Below, piece after piece: positions 15,876 through 26,908 of a stretch of DNA of 64,000 bases. The notes under the pieces were generated by a model. That model was not told where the DNA came from. It saw nothing but the letters and a program-made list of their open reading frames with translations, and ran no database searches. The stretch is taken from contig BJHF01000022.1 of NCBI GenBank assembly GCA_014191855.1, forward strand, positions 1 to 64,000. The letters run 5' to 3'. This stretch comes from Deltaproteobacteria bacterium (GTDB taxonomy: Bacteria > Myxococcota_A > UBA796 > SXON01). Within the stretch, counting starts at the first letter, position 1, and every line of letters begins with the position of its first letter. Position numbers and translations under genes: made by a program.

Positions 15876-16559
15876 GTGATCTGGTTTGCCTCCATCGCAT
15901 TCGCGGCCCCGCCTGTCCCGCAGCTCACCAGCGGCGGCTTCGCAGTCGGTGTGGCGGCGAGTGGTGTGGCGGGAACCGACGCGCTCGTGGATCCAGGGTG
16001 CGAAGAGGGCGGCGCGTGCGCGGCCCTGCGCCACCGATCGGGGGTGACCGGCACGCTGTTCCTCCAGGTGGCCCCGTTCGTTTCAGGCTGGATAGGAGCC
16101 GGCTCCGAAACGCAGAAGACGACCGCAGCCGACTTTTCCGCCGACGGTCTCCGCTTCGAAGGCGGCCTGCTCGCGAACCTGCGGCCGAAGCAGGAGCTCG
16201 GCGCCATGGCGTGGAGCCAGTTCGACTACGCGGCGGCGGGAGACGTTGCCTCGGAGTCGGCCCATCGGTGGGGCGTCAACGTCGGCGGCGCAGCCCGCTT
16301 CGGAAACCCGGACGGTGAAGCAGCGGCCTGGCTCGGTGGAGAGCTGGTGATCAGCGGGAGCGATGTCACCTCCACGCTCTCTGGTGCGCTCGACGTTCCA
16401 TTGGTGCCCACCGTGCCGCTCAACGCCGTTGCCGGCTTCGCGATCTGGAGCCAACCCTTGGGCGGCATCGGGAGCGACGGCCCACGGATGTTCTTGTCCG
16501 GAGATGTGAGCGTGGGCGCACAAAACACGGTTCGCCTGATGCTGGGCGCGGGCTTCTGA
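15876..16559 (+). CDS. Exported beta-barrel-like envelope protein
   Basis: A 227-residue protein I do not recognise. The GTG at 15876 gives a short hydrophobic signal (VIWFASIAFAA then PPVPQ); a longer reading from GTG 15804 adds 24 polar residues in front and is less likely. The rest alternates Gly/Ala-rich beta strands (GGFAVGVAASGVAGTD, GTLFLQVAPFVSGWIG, RFEGGLLANLRPKQELGAM) and ends in MLGAGF with a terminal Phe, as in outer-membrane barrels. Cys residues 47-65 (CEEGGACAALRH region) could pair. No operon partner. Confidence 0.5.
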   Translation: MIWFASIAFAAPPVPQLTSGGFAVGVAASGVAGTDALVDPGCEEGGACAALRHRSGVTGTLFLQVAPFVSGWIGAGSETQKTTAADFSADGLRFEGGLLANLRPKQELGAMAWSQFDYAAAGDVASESAHRWGVNVGGAARFGNPDGEAAAWLGGELVISGSDVTSTLSGALDVPLVPTVPLNAVAGFAIWSQPLGGIGSDGPRMFLSGDVSVGAQNTVRLMLGAGF

Positions 16560-16581
16560 GGAGGCCTGCCGGCCGGGGCAC

Positions 16582-20059
<3,478 letters not shown>

Positions 20060-20090
20060 CCTCCCGCCCCTCCCCTTCCCCCTCCCCGCG
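20060..20090 (+). promoter_or_regulatory. C-rich leader of the rho-like gene (rut-like)
   Basis: The 31 bases between the SCP2-like stop and the rho-like ATG contain 23 C, 5 T, 3 G and no A. Rho recognises C-rich, G-poor, unstructured RNA, and rho genes are commonly autoregulated by such leaders. No Shine-Dalgarno sequence is present in it. Confidence 0.5.
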
Positions 20091-21188
20091 ATGCCCACCC
20101 CCGACCCCACCACCCTGCGTACGCTTGGCCTGACGGAGCTCGTGCAGACTGCGCGGACGCTCAACGTAGAAAACGCGTCGAGCCTCCGTCGCCAGGAGCT
20201 GATCGCAGCGATCCTGCGCAGCTCCTCGTCGTCGGCCACCAGCGACGGCGAAGGCGTCCTCGAGATCCTCCCCGACGGCTTCGGTTTCCTCCGGGCGGCA
20301 GAGTACGGCTACCTTCCCGGCGCCGACGACATCTACGTATCGCCCTCCCAGATACGAAGGTTCAACCTGCGTACTGGGGATGTTGTTCGCGGGCAGGTAC
20401 GCGCGCCCAAGGACAACGAGCGGTACTTCGCGCTCATCAAGGTGGAAGCCGTGAACGGCGAGAGCCCCGATGGCGCCCGCGACAAGGTGTTCTTCGACAA
20501 CCTGACGCCGATTCACCCCAAGCGCCGCCTGCTGTTGGGCGCAGGCTCCGGCGGGGCCGACCCCGTGCGGGTAGTCGATCAGGTTGCCCCCATCGGCTTC
20601 GGCCAACGCTGCTTTCTCCACGCACGGGGTCGCGCTGGTGTGGCACCGATGCTGCACGCCATCGCCGCAGGGGTGCACCACAACCACCCCGAGGCTGCGC
20701 TCTACACGCTGCTCGTTGCCGAGCGGCCCGAGGACGTAACGGAGGCCCAACGCACCCTGCCGGGAGATGTCGCGGCCACGACCTTCGACGAGGCGGAGTC
20801 TCGGCACCTGCAAGTCGCGGAGATGGTGATTGAACGCGCAAAACGGCGAGTCGAGGCGCGGGGAGACGCGGTGGTGCTTTTCGACTCAGTGAGCCGCCTC
20901 ATCCGAGCCGCCGCCGGCGCGGTGCCGCAAACGGGCCGGCAGGTCGCCGGCGTGGACGCCGCGATCGTTCAGCGGATGCGTCGGCTGCTGGCCGCAGCGC
21001 GAAACCTCGAAGAAGGCGGAAGCCTCACGATGATCGTGGTGATCGACGACGAAGACAGCGCCTCGGGCGAGCTGGCCGGGATCGAGAACCACCGCCTGGT
21101 GCTCGACGGCCGCGGAGAGCTCGATGGCAGCCAGTCGCGCACGGAGCGCCGAGAGCTGCTTGACAAGTCCCCCGGATCGGGTGAATAG
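20091..21188 (+). CDS. Rho-like RNA-binding protein with degenerate ATPase (pseudo-Rho)
   Basis: A 365-residue homologue of transcription termination factor Rho (usual length about 419). The primary RNA-binding domain is intact: VLEILPDGFGFLRAAEYGY, IYVSPSQIRRFNLRTGD and ERYFALIKVEAVN (residues 56-122) keep the aromatic and basic contacts. In the motor domain, Glu211, Arg212 and Walker B Asp265 are present, but the Walker A loop (family PPKAGKT) reads GRAGVAP at residues 180-186, so Lys184 is Val and Thr185 is Ala. The Q-loop is replaced by an acidic stretch (DDEDSASGELAGIE) and about 60 C-terminal residues are missing. The order rho-rpmE-prfA-prmC is the conserved rho locus. RNA binding without ATP-driven translocation is inferred. 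Confidence 0.85.
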   Translation: MPTPDPTTLRTLGLTELVQTARTLNVENASSLRRQELIAAILRSSSSSATSDGEGVLEILPDGFGFLRAAEYGYLPGADDIYVSPSQIRRFNLRTGDVVRGQVRAPKDNERYFALIKVEAVNGESPDGARDKVFFDNLTPIHPKRRLLLGAGSGGADPVRVVDQVAPIGFGQRCFLHARGRAGVAPMLHAIAAGVHHNHPEAALYTLLVAERPEDVTEAQRTLPGDVAATTFDEAESRHLQVAEMVIERAKRRVEARGDAVVLFDSVSRLIRAAAGAVPQTGRQVAGVDAAIVQRMRRLLAAARNLEEGGSLTMIVVIDDEDSASGELAGIENHRLVLDGRGELDGSQSRTERRELLDKSPGSGE

Positions 21189-21214
21189 CGCCCGCTTTCG
21201 TATCTGAGGAATCC

Positions 21215-21460
21215 ATGAAGTCGTCCATCCATCCCACGCTCAACCCCGTCGTGTTCGTTGATTCGGGCGCCGGCGTCGAGTTTGTCACTCGCTCCACCAT
21301 GACGTCGAAGACGATGAAGTCGATCGACGGTGTGGATCACCACCTGATCTACGTCGACATCAGCTCGGCGAGCCACCCGTTCTACACGGGCAAGCAGCGC
21401 GCGATCAGCGTGGCCGGGCGTGTCGATCGCTTCAACAAGAAGTACAACATCGTCAAGTAA
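21215..21460 (+). CDS. rpmE: 50S ribosomal protein L31 (type B, zinc-free)
   Basis: An 81-residue ribosomal protein bridging the subunits. The start MKSSIHPTLNPVVFVDSG, the central FVTRSTMTSKTM and SHPFYTGKQ are typical of type B L31, and the absence of any Cys confirms the zinc-independent form. A GAGGAA ribosome binding site precedes the ATG. It lies 26 bp after the rho-like gene, keeping the conserved rho-rpmE-prfA order. Confidence 0.95.
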   Translation: MKSSIHPTLNPVVFVDSGAGVEFVTRSTMTSKTMKSIDGVDHHLIYVDISSASHPFYTGKQRAISVAGRVDRFNKKYNIVK

Positions 21461-21475
21461 CGGCGTGGGTTCGAG

Positions 21476-21505
21476 GCCCCCGTGCGCCCTCCCGGCGCCG
21501 GGGGC
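21476..21505 (+). terminator. Hairpin between rpmE and prfA
   Basis: GCCCCCG (21476-21482) pairs with CGGGGGC (21499-21505), a 7-bp GC stem with a 16-base loop, followed by TTCGTGCTTTGC. It lies 15 bp after the rpmE stop. The T content downstream is modest, so partial termination or mRNA-end stabilisation is possible. Confidence 0.5.
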
Positions 21506-21529
21506 TTCGTGCTTTGCAGGGGGTGATCC

Positions 21530-22618
21530 GTGTTTCGACTCGACGAGTTCGAGGCCCGCCTCGAGGAGCTGGATCGCCAGTTGATGGATCCGTCGATCGC
21601 GGGCCAGCGGGACCGTTACCGCACCGTGAACCGGGAGCATGCCGAAGTCACGCGCATGGTCGAGGCCGCGCGGGAGATCGCCAAGCTGGAGCAGGAGCGT
21701 GAGGATCTCAAGGAGATGCTCGCCGACCCCGACATGCGCGCCGAGGCCGAGTCGGAGAAAGCCAGGATCGACGCAAGAATCCCGGAGCTGGAGGTCGGGC
21801 TGCGGCTGATGATGCTGCCCCGGGATCCCTACGAAGGCCGCAACATCCTGCTCGAGGTGCGCGCCGGCACCGGCGGGGATGAAGCGGCCTTGTTCGCCGC
21901 GGATCTGTTCCGTATGTACAGCCGGTATGGTGACAAGCAGGGCTGGCGCATCGAGGTGCTCTCGTTCTCGGAGACCTTCGTGGGCACCGCCTCGGGCTTC
22001 AAGGAGATCATCGCCACCGTTACCGGAGAAACGGCCTATCGATTCCTCAAGTACGAATCGGGTGTTCATCGGGTGCAACGGGTGCCGTTGACAGAGACCC
22101 AGGGCCGCATCCACACCTCCGCGGCGACGGTTGCCATCCTGCCCGAGCCCGACGAGATCGAGATCAAGATCGCGGACAAGGACCTGCGCATCGACGTGTT
22201 CCGCGCGGGCGGCCCCGGCGGCCAGTCGGTGAACACCACCGACTCTGCGGTGCGCATCGTGCACATTCCCAGCGGCCTCGTCGTCATCTGCCAGGACGAG
22301 AAATCGCAGACGAAGAACAAGGCGAAGGCGATGAAGGTGCTCTCAGCGCGGCTCCTCGAGAAGCAGCGCTCGGAGCGGGACGCGGCAGAGGCAGCCGACC
22401 GCAAGGCGCAGGTAGGGTCGGGCGATCGCAGCGAACGCATCCGCACCTACAACTACGCCCAGAACCGGGTGACCGACCATCGCGTAACGGGATCGGACGG
22501 CAGCACCTTCACCCTGTACAAGCTGGACAAGATCATCGAGGGAGACCTCGACGAGCTGCTCGGCGGGGTGCTGGGCTACTTCCAGGCCGAGGCGCTGCGC
22601 CAGGCCGAGGGCCGGTAG
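21530..22618 (+). CDS. prfA: Peptide chain release factor 1
   Basis: Reads UAA/UAG stop codons and triggers peptide release. The 362-residue protein has the RF1 codon-recognition tripeptide as Pro-Leu-Thr in HRVQRVPLTETQGRIHTSA and the catalytic GGQ at residues 230-232 in AGGPGGQSVNTTDSAV. Length matches RF1. It starts with GTG at 21530 behind GCAGGGGG. prmC, whose product methylates the GGQ glutamine, follows 31 bp downstream. Confidence 0.97.
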   Translation: MFRLDEFEARLEELDRQLMDPSIAGQRDRYRTVNREHAEVTRMVEAAREIAKLEQEREDLKEMLADPDMRAEAESEKARIDARIPELEVGLRLMMLPRDPYEGRNILLEVRAGTGGDEAALFAADLFRMYSRYGDKQGWRIEVLSFSETFVGTASGFKEIIATVTGETAYRFLKYESGVHRVQRVPLTETQGRIHTSAATVAILPEPDEIEIKIADKDLRIDVFRAGGPGGQSVNTTDSAVRIVHIPSGLVVICQDEKSQTKNKAKAMKVLSARLLEKQRSERDAAEAADRKAQVGSGDRSERIRTYNYAQNRVTDHRVTGSDGSTFTLYKLDKIIEGDLDELLGGVLGYFQAEALRQAEGR

Positions 22619-22649
22619 TCGTGCGGACGCGGCCTCCTGGGCGGGCCGC

Positions 22650-23498
22650 ATGAAGCCGCTCGTAGAGCTGCTCACCGCCACGACGGACTTCTTCCGCAGC
22701 CGGGGCATCCCCTCCCCTCGCCTCGATGCGGAGCTGCTCATCGGGCATGCGCTGGGGCTGAACCGAGTCGGCGTATACCTGAACTTTGACCGTCCGATTC
22801 GCGACGAAGAGCTGGAGCCGATCCGGGTGATGGTGCGGCGGCGGGCGAACCGCGAACCGGTGGCCTGGATCCTGGGAAAGAAGGAGTTCTACGGTCGGGA
22901 CTTTGCCGTTGGCCCCGGGATTCTGGTCCCCCGACCGGACACCGAGACCCTCATCGAGGCGCTGTTGGCCCGCCTCGGCGACGCGGACCCCACCTTTGTG
23001 GCCGATATCGGATCCGGCAGCGGGTGCATCGGGCTCACGCTGGCCGCGGAGAAGCCCGGAGTACGGCTCTTCGCGGTGGATGTTTCGGAAATCGCGCTGG
23101 CGACGACGAAACAGAACGTCGAGGCGCTCGGGCTGAAGGAGCGGGTGGCGGTGCTCCGAGGATCTCTGCTGGAGCCGATCCCTGCCAGTCGGCCCCTGGA
23201 CTGGGTGGTCTCCAACCCGCCGTACATCCCGACGCTCGATCTCGACGGCCTACAGCCCGAAGTTCGAGACCACGAGCCCCGCATCGCGCTGGACGGCGGT
23301 GCGGACGGGCTGGACGTTTATCGCCGGCTGATCCCCGCAGCGGCGGCGCGAGCGCGTGTGGGGATCGCGCTGGAGGTGGGCGCGGGGCAGGCTCGGGCCG
23401 TGGCTGAGCTCGTCCGCGACGCGGGGCTCGGTGAGGTCGCCATCGTGCGGGACCTGGGGGGGATCGAACGCGTCGTGATCGGTACGAGGCCCGCGTGA
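22650..23498 (+). CDS. prmC: Release-factor glutamine methyltransferase PrmC
   Basis: Uses S-adenosylmethionine to methylate the glutamine of the GGQ motif of release factors. A 282-residue protein with the helical N-terminal domain (LLTATTDFFRSRGIPSPRLD), SAM motif I VADIGSGSGCIGLTLA and the catalytic NPPY at residues 189-192 (VVSNPPYIPT). It directly follows its substrate gene prfA. Its stop overlaps the GTG of the BluB-CobT gene (GTGA), so the cobamide gene is translated with it. Confidence 0.96.
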   Translation: MKPLVELLTATTDFFRSRGIPSPRLDAELLIGHALGLNRVGVYLNFDRPIRDEELEPIRVMVRRRANREPVAWILGKKEFYGRDFAVGPGILVPRPDTETLIEALLARLGDADPTFVADIGSGSGCIGLTLAAEKPGVRLFAVDVSEIALATTKQNVEALGLKERVAVLRGSLLEPIPASRPLDWVVSNPPYIPTLDLDGLQPEVRDHEPRIALDGGADGLDVYRRLIPAAAARARVGIALEVGAGQARAVAELVRDAGLGEVAIVRDLGGIERVVIGTRPA

Positions 23499-25171
23499 GC
23501 GATCTGCGCTTTCCTCCCGCTGACGCCGCGGCGGTGTACCGGGCGATCCACACCCGCCGCGACGTCCGAGCCTACCGCCCCGCCCCCGTGGCCGCCGAGG
23601 TGCTCCAGCGCGTCCTCAACGCGGCGCACCATGCCCCATCCGTCGGTTTCATGCAGCCGTGGAACTTCATCCTGGTGGAGAGCCCGGCGCTGCGCCGACG
23701 GGCCTACGAACACGTCGTGGCGGTTTCGAACCGCGCCCGAGACACCTACGAGGGCGACCGCGCGGCCACCTATGGCGCGTTGAAGCTCCAAGGGATTCTG
23801 GACGCACCGCTCTCGATCGTCGTGACCTGCGACCCCGATCGTGGCGGGAACGTGCTCGGCCGACACACGATGCGCGAAACCGACGCGCACAGCACCTGCC
23901 TCGCGATCCAGAACCTGTGGCTGGCCGCCCGCGCGGAGGGGCTCGGGGTCGGTTGGGTCAGCATCTTCGAGCCGGAATTTGTGCGAGAGCTGCTCGCGAT
24001 CCCTGCCCGCGTGCAGATCATCGCCTGGCTCACGGTCGGCTGGCCGGTGGAGCTGCCCGCGGAGCCGATGTTGCAGTCGGTGGGGTGGCGGCGCCGAATC
24101 CCACTGGGCGAAGTCGCGTTCCGCGATCGCTGGGAGGAGCCGGCCGCCCTGGGGGGGGCATCCGTTGCCCCCCCGGAGCCGGTGGCACCACCTACCGCGG
24201 TAGAGCGGAATGCAAACCTCACGAAACCCCCGGGGAGCCTGGGCCGCCTGGAGGCGGTGGCGCTCCAGGTCGCGGCCATCCAGGGCACACCCTGGCCGCG
24301 CTGGCAGCGGAAGTCGCTGGTGCTCTGCGCGGGCGACCACGGCGTCGTGGCAGAGGGTGTGAGCGCCTACCGGCCCGAGGTTACGACGCGCATGGTGGTG
24401 CAATTCGTGGCCGGGGCCGCCGCGGTAAACGCGTTCGCCCGTCAGAACGGGATCGATCTGGTGATCGCCGACCTCGGCGTGGACCACGACTTCGGCGAGG
24501 CGACGGGCATCGTGCACGCCAAGGTTCGGCGATCCACCCGAAACCTGGCGGTGGAAGCGGCGATGACCGAAGAGGAATGCGAGGCGGCGATCGCATCAGG
24601 CCGCGCGCTCGTTCCCGACTGCGACCTGCTCGCCGTCGGCGAGATGGGCATCGGAAACAGCACCTCCGCGGCGGCGATCGTCTGCGCGCTGCTCGGCGAG
24701 CCGCCCGAGGTCATCGTTGGGCGCGGCACCGGAGTTGGGGACACGACCTGGGGCCGGAAGATCGAGGCGGTTCGACGAGGGGTGGCGCGCGGCGGCGACC
24801 CGCTGACCTCACTCGGCGGCTACGAGATCGCGGCGTTGGTGGGGGTGATGGAGGAGGCGGCCGCCCGTGGCATCCCGATCGTGCTCGATGGGTTCATCAC
24901 GGGCGCGGCGGCGCTGTGCGCGGTGCAACGCACTCCTTCCGTGCTGGGCGCGCTGATCGCCGGCCATCGCTCCGCGGAGGCGGGGCACGCGCGGGTGCTC
25001 GACGCGCTGGGGCTCGCGCCGCTCCTGGATCTCGCGATGCGACTCGGGGAAGGAAGCGGGGCGGCGCTGGCGATGGGCCTCGTCGAAGCCGGCTGCCGAA
25101 CCCTCTCGGAGATGCGGACGTTCGCAGAGGCGGGGATCGAGGATGCAGTGGATGAGGGGGGCAGGCGGTAG
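23495..25171 (+). CDS. bluB-cobT: BluB-CobT fusion: DMB synthase plus nicotinate-nucleotide:DMB phosphoribosyltransferase
   Basis: A 558-residue fusion of two consecutive enzymes of cobalamin lower-ligand assembly. Residues 1 to about 215 are BluB, which converts FMNH2 and O2 into 5,6-dimethylbenzimidazole: AIHTRRDVRAYRP, NAAHHAPSVGFMQPWNFIL and GVGWVSIFEPEFVREL. Residues 230-558 are CobT, which joins that base to ribose phosphate: NANLTKPPGSLGRLE, CAGDHGVVAEGVSAY, GEMGIGNSTSAAAI, and Glu519 in MRLGEGSGAALAMG, the equivalent of the catalytic Glu317 of Salmonella CobT. A Pro/Ala linker joins them. The GTG start overlaps the prmC stop. No other cobamide gene or cobalamin riboswitch is nearby. 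Confidence 0.93.
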   Translation: MSDLRFPPADAAAVYRAIHTRRDVRAYRPAPVAAEVLQRVLNAAHHAPSVGFMQPWNFILVESPALRRRAYEHVVAVSNRARDTYEGDRAATYGALKLQGILDAPLSIVVTCDPDRGGNVLGRHTMRETDAHSTCLAIQNLWLAARAEGLGVGWVSIFEPEFVRELLAIPARVQIIAWLTVGWPVELPAEPMLQSVGWRRRIPLGEVAFRDRWEEPAALGGASVAPPEPVAPPTAVERNANLTKPPGSLGRLEAVALQVAAIQGTPWPRWQRKSLVLCAGDHGVVAEGVSAYRPEVTTRMVVQFVAGAAAVNAFARQNGIDLVIADLGVDHDFGEATGIVHAKVRRSTRNLAVEAAMTEEECEAAIASGRALVPDCDLLAVGEMGIGNSTSAAAIVCALLGEPPEVIVGRGTGVGDTTWGRKIEAVRRGVARGGDPLTSLGGYEIAALVGVMEEAAARGIPIVLDGFITGAAALCAVQRTPSVLGALIAGHRSAEAGHARVLDALGLAPLLDLAMRLGEGSGAALAMGLVEAGCRTLSEMRTFAEAGIEDAVDEGGRR

Positions 25172-25188
25172 TGCGGCGCCCGACGCAA

Positions 25189-25224
25189 GAACGCCCGCCC
25201 CGGATCTCTCCGAAGCGGGCGTTC
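25189..25224. terminator. Strong hairpin between convergent bluB-cobT and tRNA-Pro
   Basis: GAACGCCCGC (25189-25198) and GCGGGCGTTC (25215-25224) form a perfect 10-bp stem, and an inner CGGA/TCCG pair extends it. It sits in the gap between the plus-strand bluB-cobT stop and the 3' end of the minus-strand tRNA, where it can end transcription from both sides. T-tracts are weak. Confidence 0.65.
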
Positions 25225-25239
25225 AAGTTGGGTTCAGAG

Positions 25240-25316
25240 TGGTCGGGGTAACACGATTCGAACGTGCGACCTCTTGAACCCCATTCAAGCGCTCTACCAG
25301 ACTGAGCTATACCCCG
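25240..25316 (-). tRNA. tRNA-Pro (GGG)
   Basis: 77 bases on the minus strand with encoded CCA. The acceptor CGGGGTA pairs with TACCCCG, the discriminator is A, the D-stem is GCTC/GAGC and the anticodon stem CTTGA/TCAAG closes a seven-base loop ATGGGGT with anticodon GGG. C1 with A73 and G37 fit tRNA-Pro. TTCGAAT is in the T-loop. Confidence 0.93.
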
Positions 25317-25380
25317 AACGGTCGCCAGCTATCCACCTGGGGGGCTCCGGTCAAGCGCCTGGGCCGCCTCCGAGGCCGAC

Positions 25381-25740
25381 TCACCCGCGCATGTCGCCAG
25401 CGAGGGCCACAATTTCGGCGCGCAGCTTGCGAACTCGCTTCAGGGCATCCCGCAGCGCATCCATCTCAACGCCGATCTGCGGCTTCGGCGGAAGCTCGCC
25501 CGCGGCCTCGGCGATCGCCTTTCGCGCGCCAGCGATGGTGTAGCCTTCCTCGTGCAGCAACTGGCGTACGCGGAGCAGCTTCGCCACCTCCTGCCGCCGA
25601 TACAGCCGTTGCCCCGCCGAAGAACGCTGGGGGCGGAGCTTGAACTCCGTTTCCCAGTAGCGGAGCACGTGTGGCTCCACGCCCACCAGCTCCGCCACCT
25701 CTCCGATCCGGAAGAAGAGCTTGTCGGGGAGCTCGGTCAC
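25381..25740 (-). CDS. MerR-family regulator
   Basis: A 119-residue MerR-type DNA-binding protein: [21 protein letters not shown] is the winged helix-turn-helix and [23 protein letters not shown] the wing and linker, followed by a dimerisation helix ([20 protein letters not shown]). There is no C-terminal effector domain, as in the MerR paralogues commonly found after ihfA. It begins with GTG inside the ihfA stop region (4-bp overlap). Confidence 0.9.
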   Translation of the reverse strand: MTELPDKLFFRIGEVAELVGVEPHVLRYWETEFKLRPQRSSAGQRLYRRQEVAKLLRVRQLLHEEGYTIAGARKAIAEAAGELPPKPQIGVEMDALRDALKRVRKLRAEIVALAGDMRG

Positions 25741-26066
25741 GAAGGCTCGGGCTTCTGCAGCGAGTCGCGCAGGAGGCGCGAGGGCTTGAAGGTGAGCACG
25801 CGGCGGCCAGGTAGGGTCATCGCCTCGCCGGAGTGGGGGTTCCGGCCACGGCGCGCGTGCTTCGTGCGCACGACGAAGTTGCCGAAGCCGCTGATTTTCA
25901 CCATCTCCCCAGCTTCGAGCGCCTCCTTCATGGACTCCAACAGGCCTTCGATCAGGCTCGTCGCGTCCTGCTGGGGGAGGCCCGTGGTCTCGCGCAGCCC
26001 ATCGACGAGCCGCGCCTTGGTGAGCGTGACCAGAGTGGGGCGCGGACCTCGGATCTCAGTCGGCAC
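25737..26066 (-). CDS. ihfA: Integration host factor, alpha-type (HU/IHF family)
   Basis: A 109-residue DNA-bending protein of the HU/IHF family: [58 protein letters not shown] and [12 protein letters not shown]. Position next to merR and rplT is the usual ihfA context. When aligned on the RRV, the intercalating proline expected in the arm (IP in the E. coli protein) appears two residues later (LPG), so the bend geometry may differ. The GTG at 26066 gives a 13-residue N-terminal extension and overlaps the upstream lipoprotein gene by 11 bp. Confidence 0.9.
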   Translation of the reverse strand: MPTEIRGPRPTLVTLTKARLVDGLRETTGLPQQDATSLIEGLLESMKEALEAGEMVKISGFGNFVVRTKHARRGRNPHSGEAMTLPGRRVLTFKPSRLLRDSLQKPEPS

Positions 26067-26496
26067 TGTCGCTCTCCACCGCCGTCCAGAGCCGGAACGT
26101 CAAGGTGTCTTCCCTGGTTTCGGTCTCGCTTCCGTGGGTGACCAGCTCCTTCTTGAAGATGCCGGTGCCAGTGGAGTCGGCATCGAGGTCGTACTCGTCC
26201 TCACCGCGCCCCTCGGAGGTGGTGCGGACCGAAACCCGGTCCACGTCCGCCGCGTAGGTGTCGGTCACCGACACGAGCACGGTGTGCGTCGTGCCGATCG
26301 GCCCGCCTCCCGGATCAACCGAGGCGGTGCCGATCTCCACTTCGCCAGTGGAGCTGTGCAGCGTGGTCGAGACCGCCGCCGAAAGCTCCGCCGCGCCGAC
26401 AGCGACCGTTACCGAGTCGCCCTCCGCGTTGTACTGCTCCCAGCTCGTCGTCGTCGTATCGTCGCAGCCGACGAGGACGAACACGAGCCAGCGCAT
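26056..26496 (-). CDS. Small predicted lipoprotein in the infC operon
   Basis: A 146-residue protein with a very short lipoprotein signal MRWLVFVLVGC (Cys11), then a Thr-rich start DDTTTTSWEQYNAEGD and a beta-rich mature domain (VTVAVGAAELSAAVSTTLH, VLVSVTDTYAADVDRVSV). Unknown function. It sits 2 bp after rplT and overlaps ihfA, in the place where pheS-pheT are found in many proteobacteria, so it is probably co-transcribed with ribosomal genes. Confidence 0.6.
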   Translation of the reverse strand: MRWLVFVLVGCDDTTTTSWEQYNAEGDSVTVAVGAAELSAAVSTTLHSSTGEVEIGTASVDPGGGPIGTTHTVLVSVTDTYAADVDRVSVRTTSEGRGEDEYDLDADSTGTGIFKKELVTHGSETETREDTLTFRLWTAVESDSAD

Positions 26497-26498
26497 GC

Positions 26499-26849
26499 TC
26501 AGCCCGCCGCCTGCGTGAGCGCAACGACGGCGTCGAAGCCCGCCGGATCGTTCAGCGCCAGATCCGCGAGGATCTTCCGATCCAAGCCGATGTTCGCCTT
26601 GTGCAGCGAGTGGATGAAGCGGCTGTAGGAGATGCCCTTCGGCGCCAGCGCGGCGTTGATGCGGCTGATCCAGAGGCCCCGGAAATGGCGCTTCTTCTGC
26701 TTGCGGCCGGCAAAGGCGAACCGCTTCGCGCGGTCCACGTGCTCCATGGCCTGACGCAGCCGCTGGCGACCAAGGAAGAAGCCCTTTACGCGCTTGTAGA
26801 GACGGTTCTTGCGTACACGAGAGATGACTGCCCGCTTGATGCGTGCCAT
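26499..26849 (-). CDS. rplT: 50S ribosomal protein L20
   Basis: A 116-residue L20, needed for large-subunit assembly and, in other bacteria, repressing its own operon by binding mRNA. Motifs [40 protein letters not shown] and [20 protein letters not shown] are as expected. The ATG at 26849 is preceded by GGAG. The 129-bp gap before it, after rpmI, holds two identical hairpins. Confidence 0.97.
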   Translation of the reverse strand: MARIKRAVISRVRKNRLYKRVKGFFLGRQRLRQAMEHVDRAKRFAFAGRKQKKRHFRGLWISRINAALAPKGISYSRFIHSLHKANIGLDRKILADLALNDPAGFDAVVALTQAAG

Positions 26850-26908
26850 GGTGACTCCACTTTGGTGAACGCCGCTTCCCAGCAGTATGCGGTGGCGGCG
26901 GGGTCGTG

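Noticed and set aside
20091-21188. Explaining the missing Walker A of the rho-like gene as a frameshift
   Set aside because: The frame stays aligned with Rho on both sides of the P-loop, with Glu211 and Asp265 at the same numbering, so these are substitutions, not a shift.
23300-23495. A cobalamin riboswitch before the BluB-CobT gene
   Set aside because: The gene starts inside the prmC stop codon and no B12-box-like sequence is visible in the coding DNA upstream.
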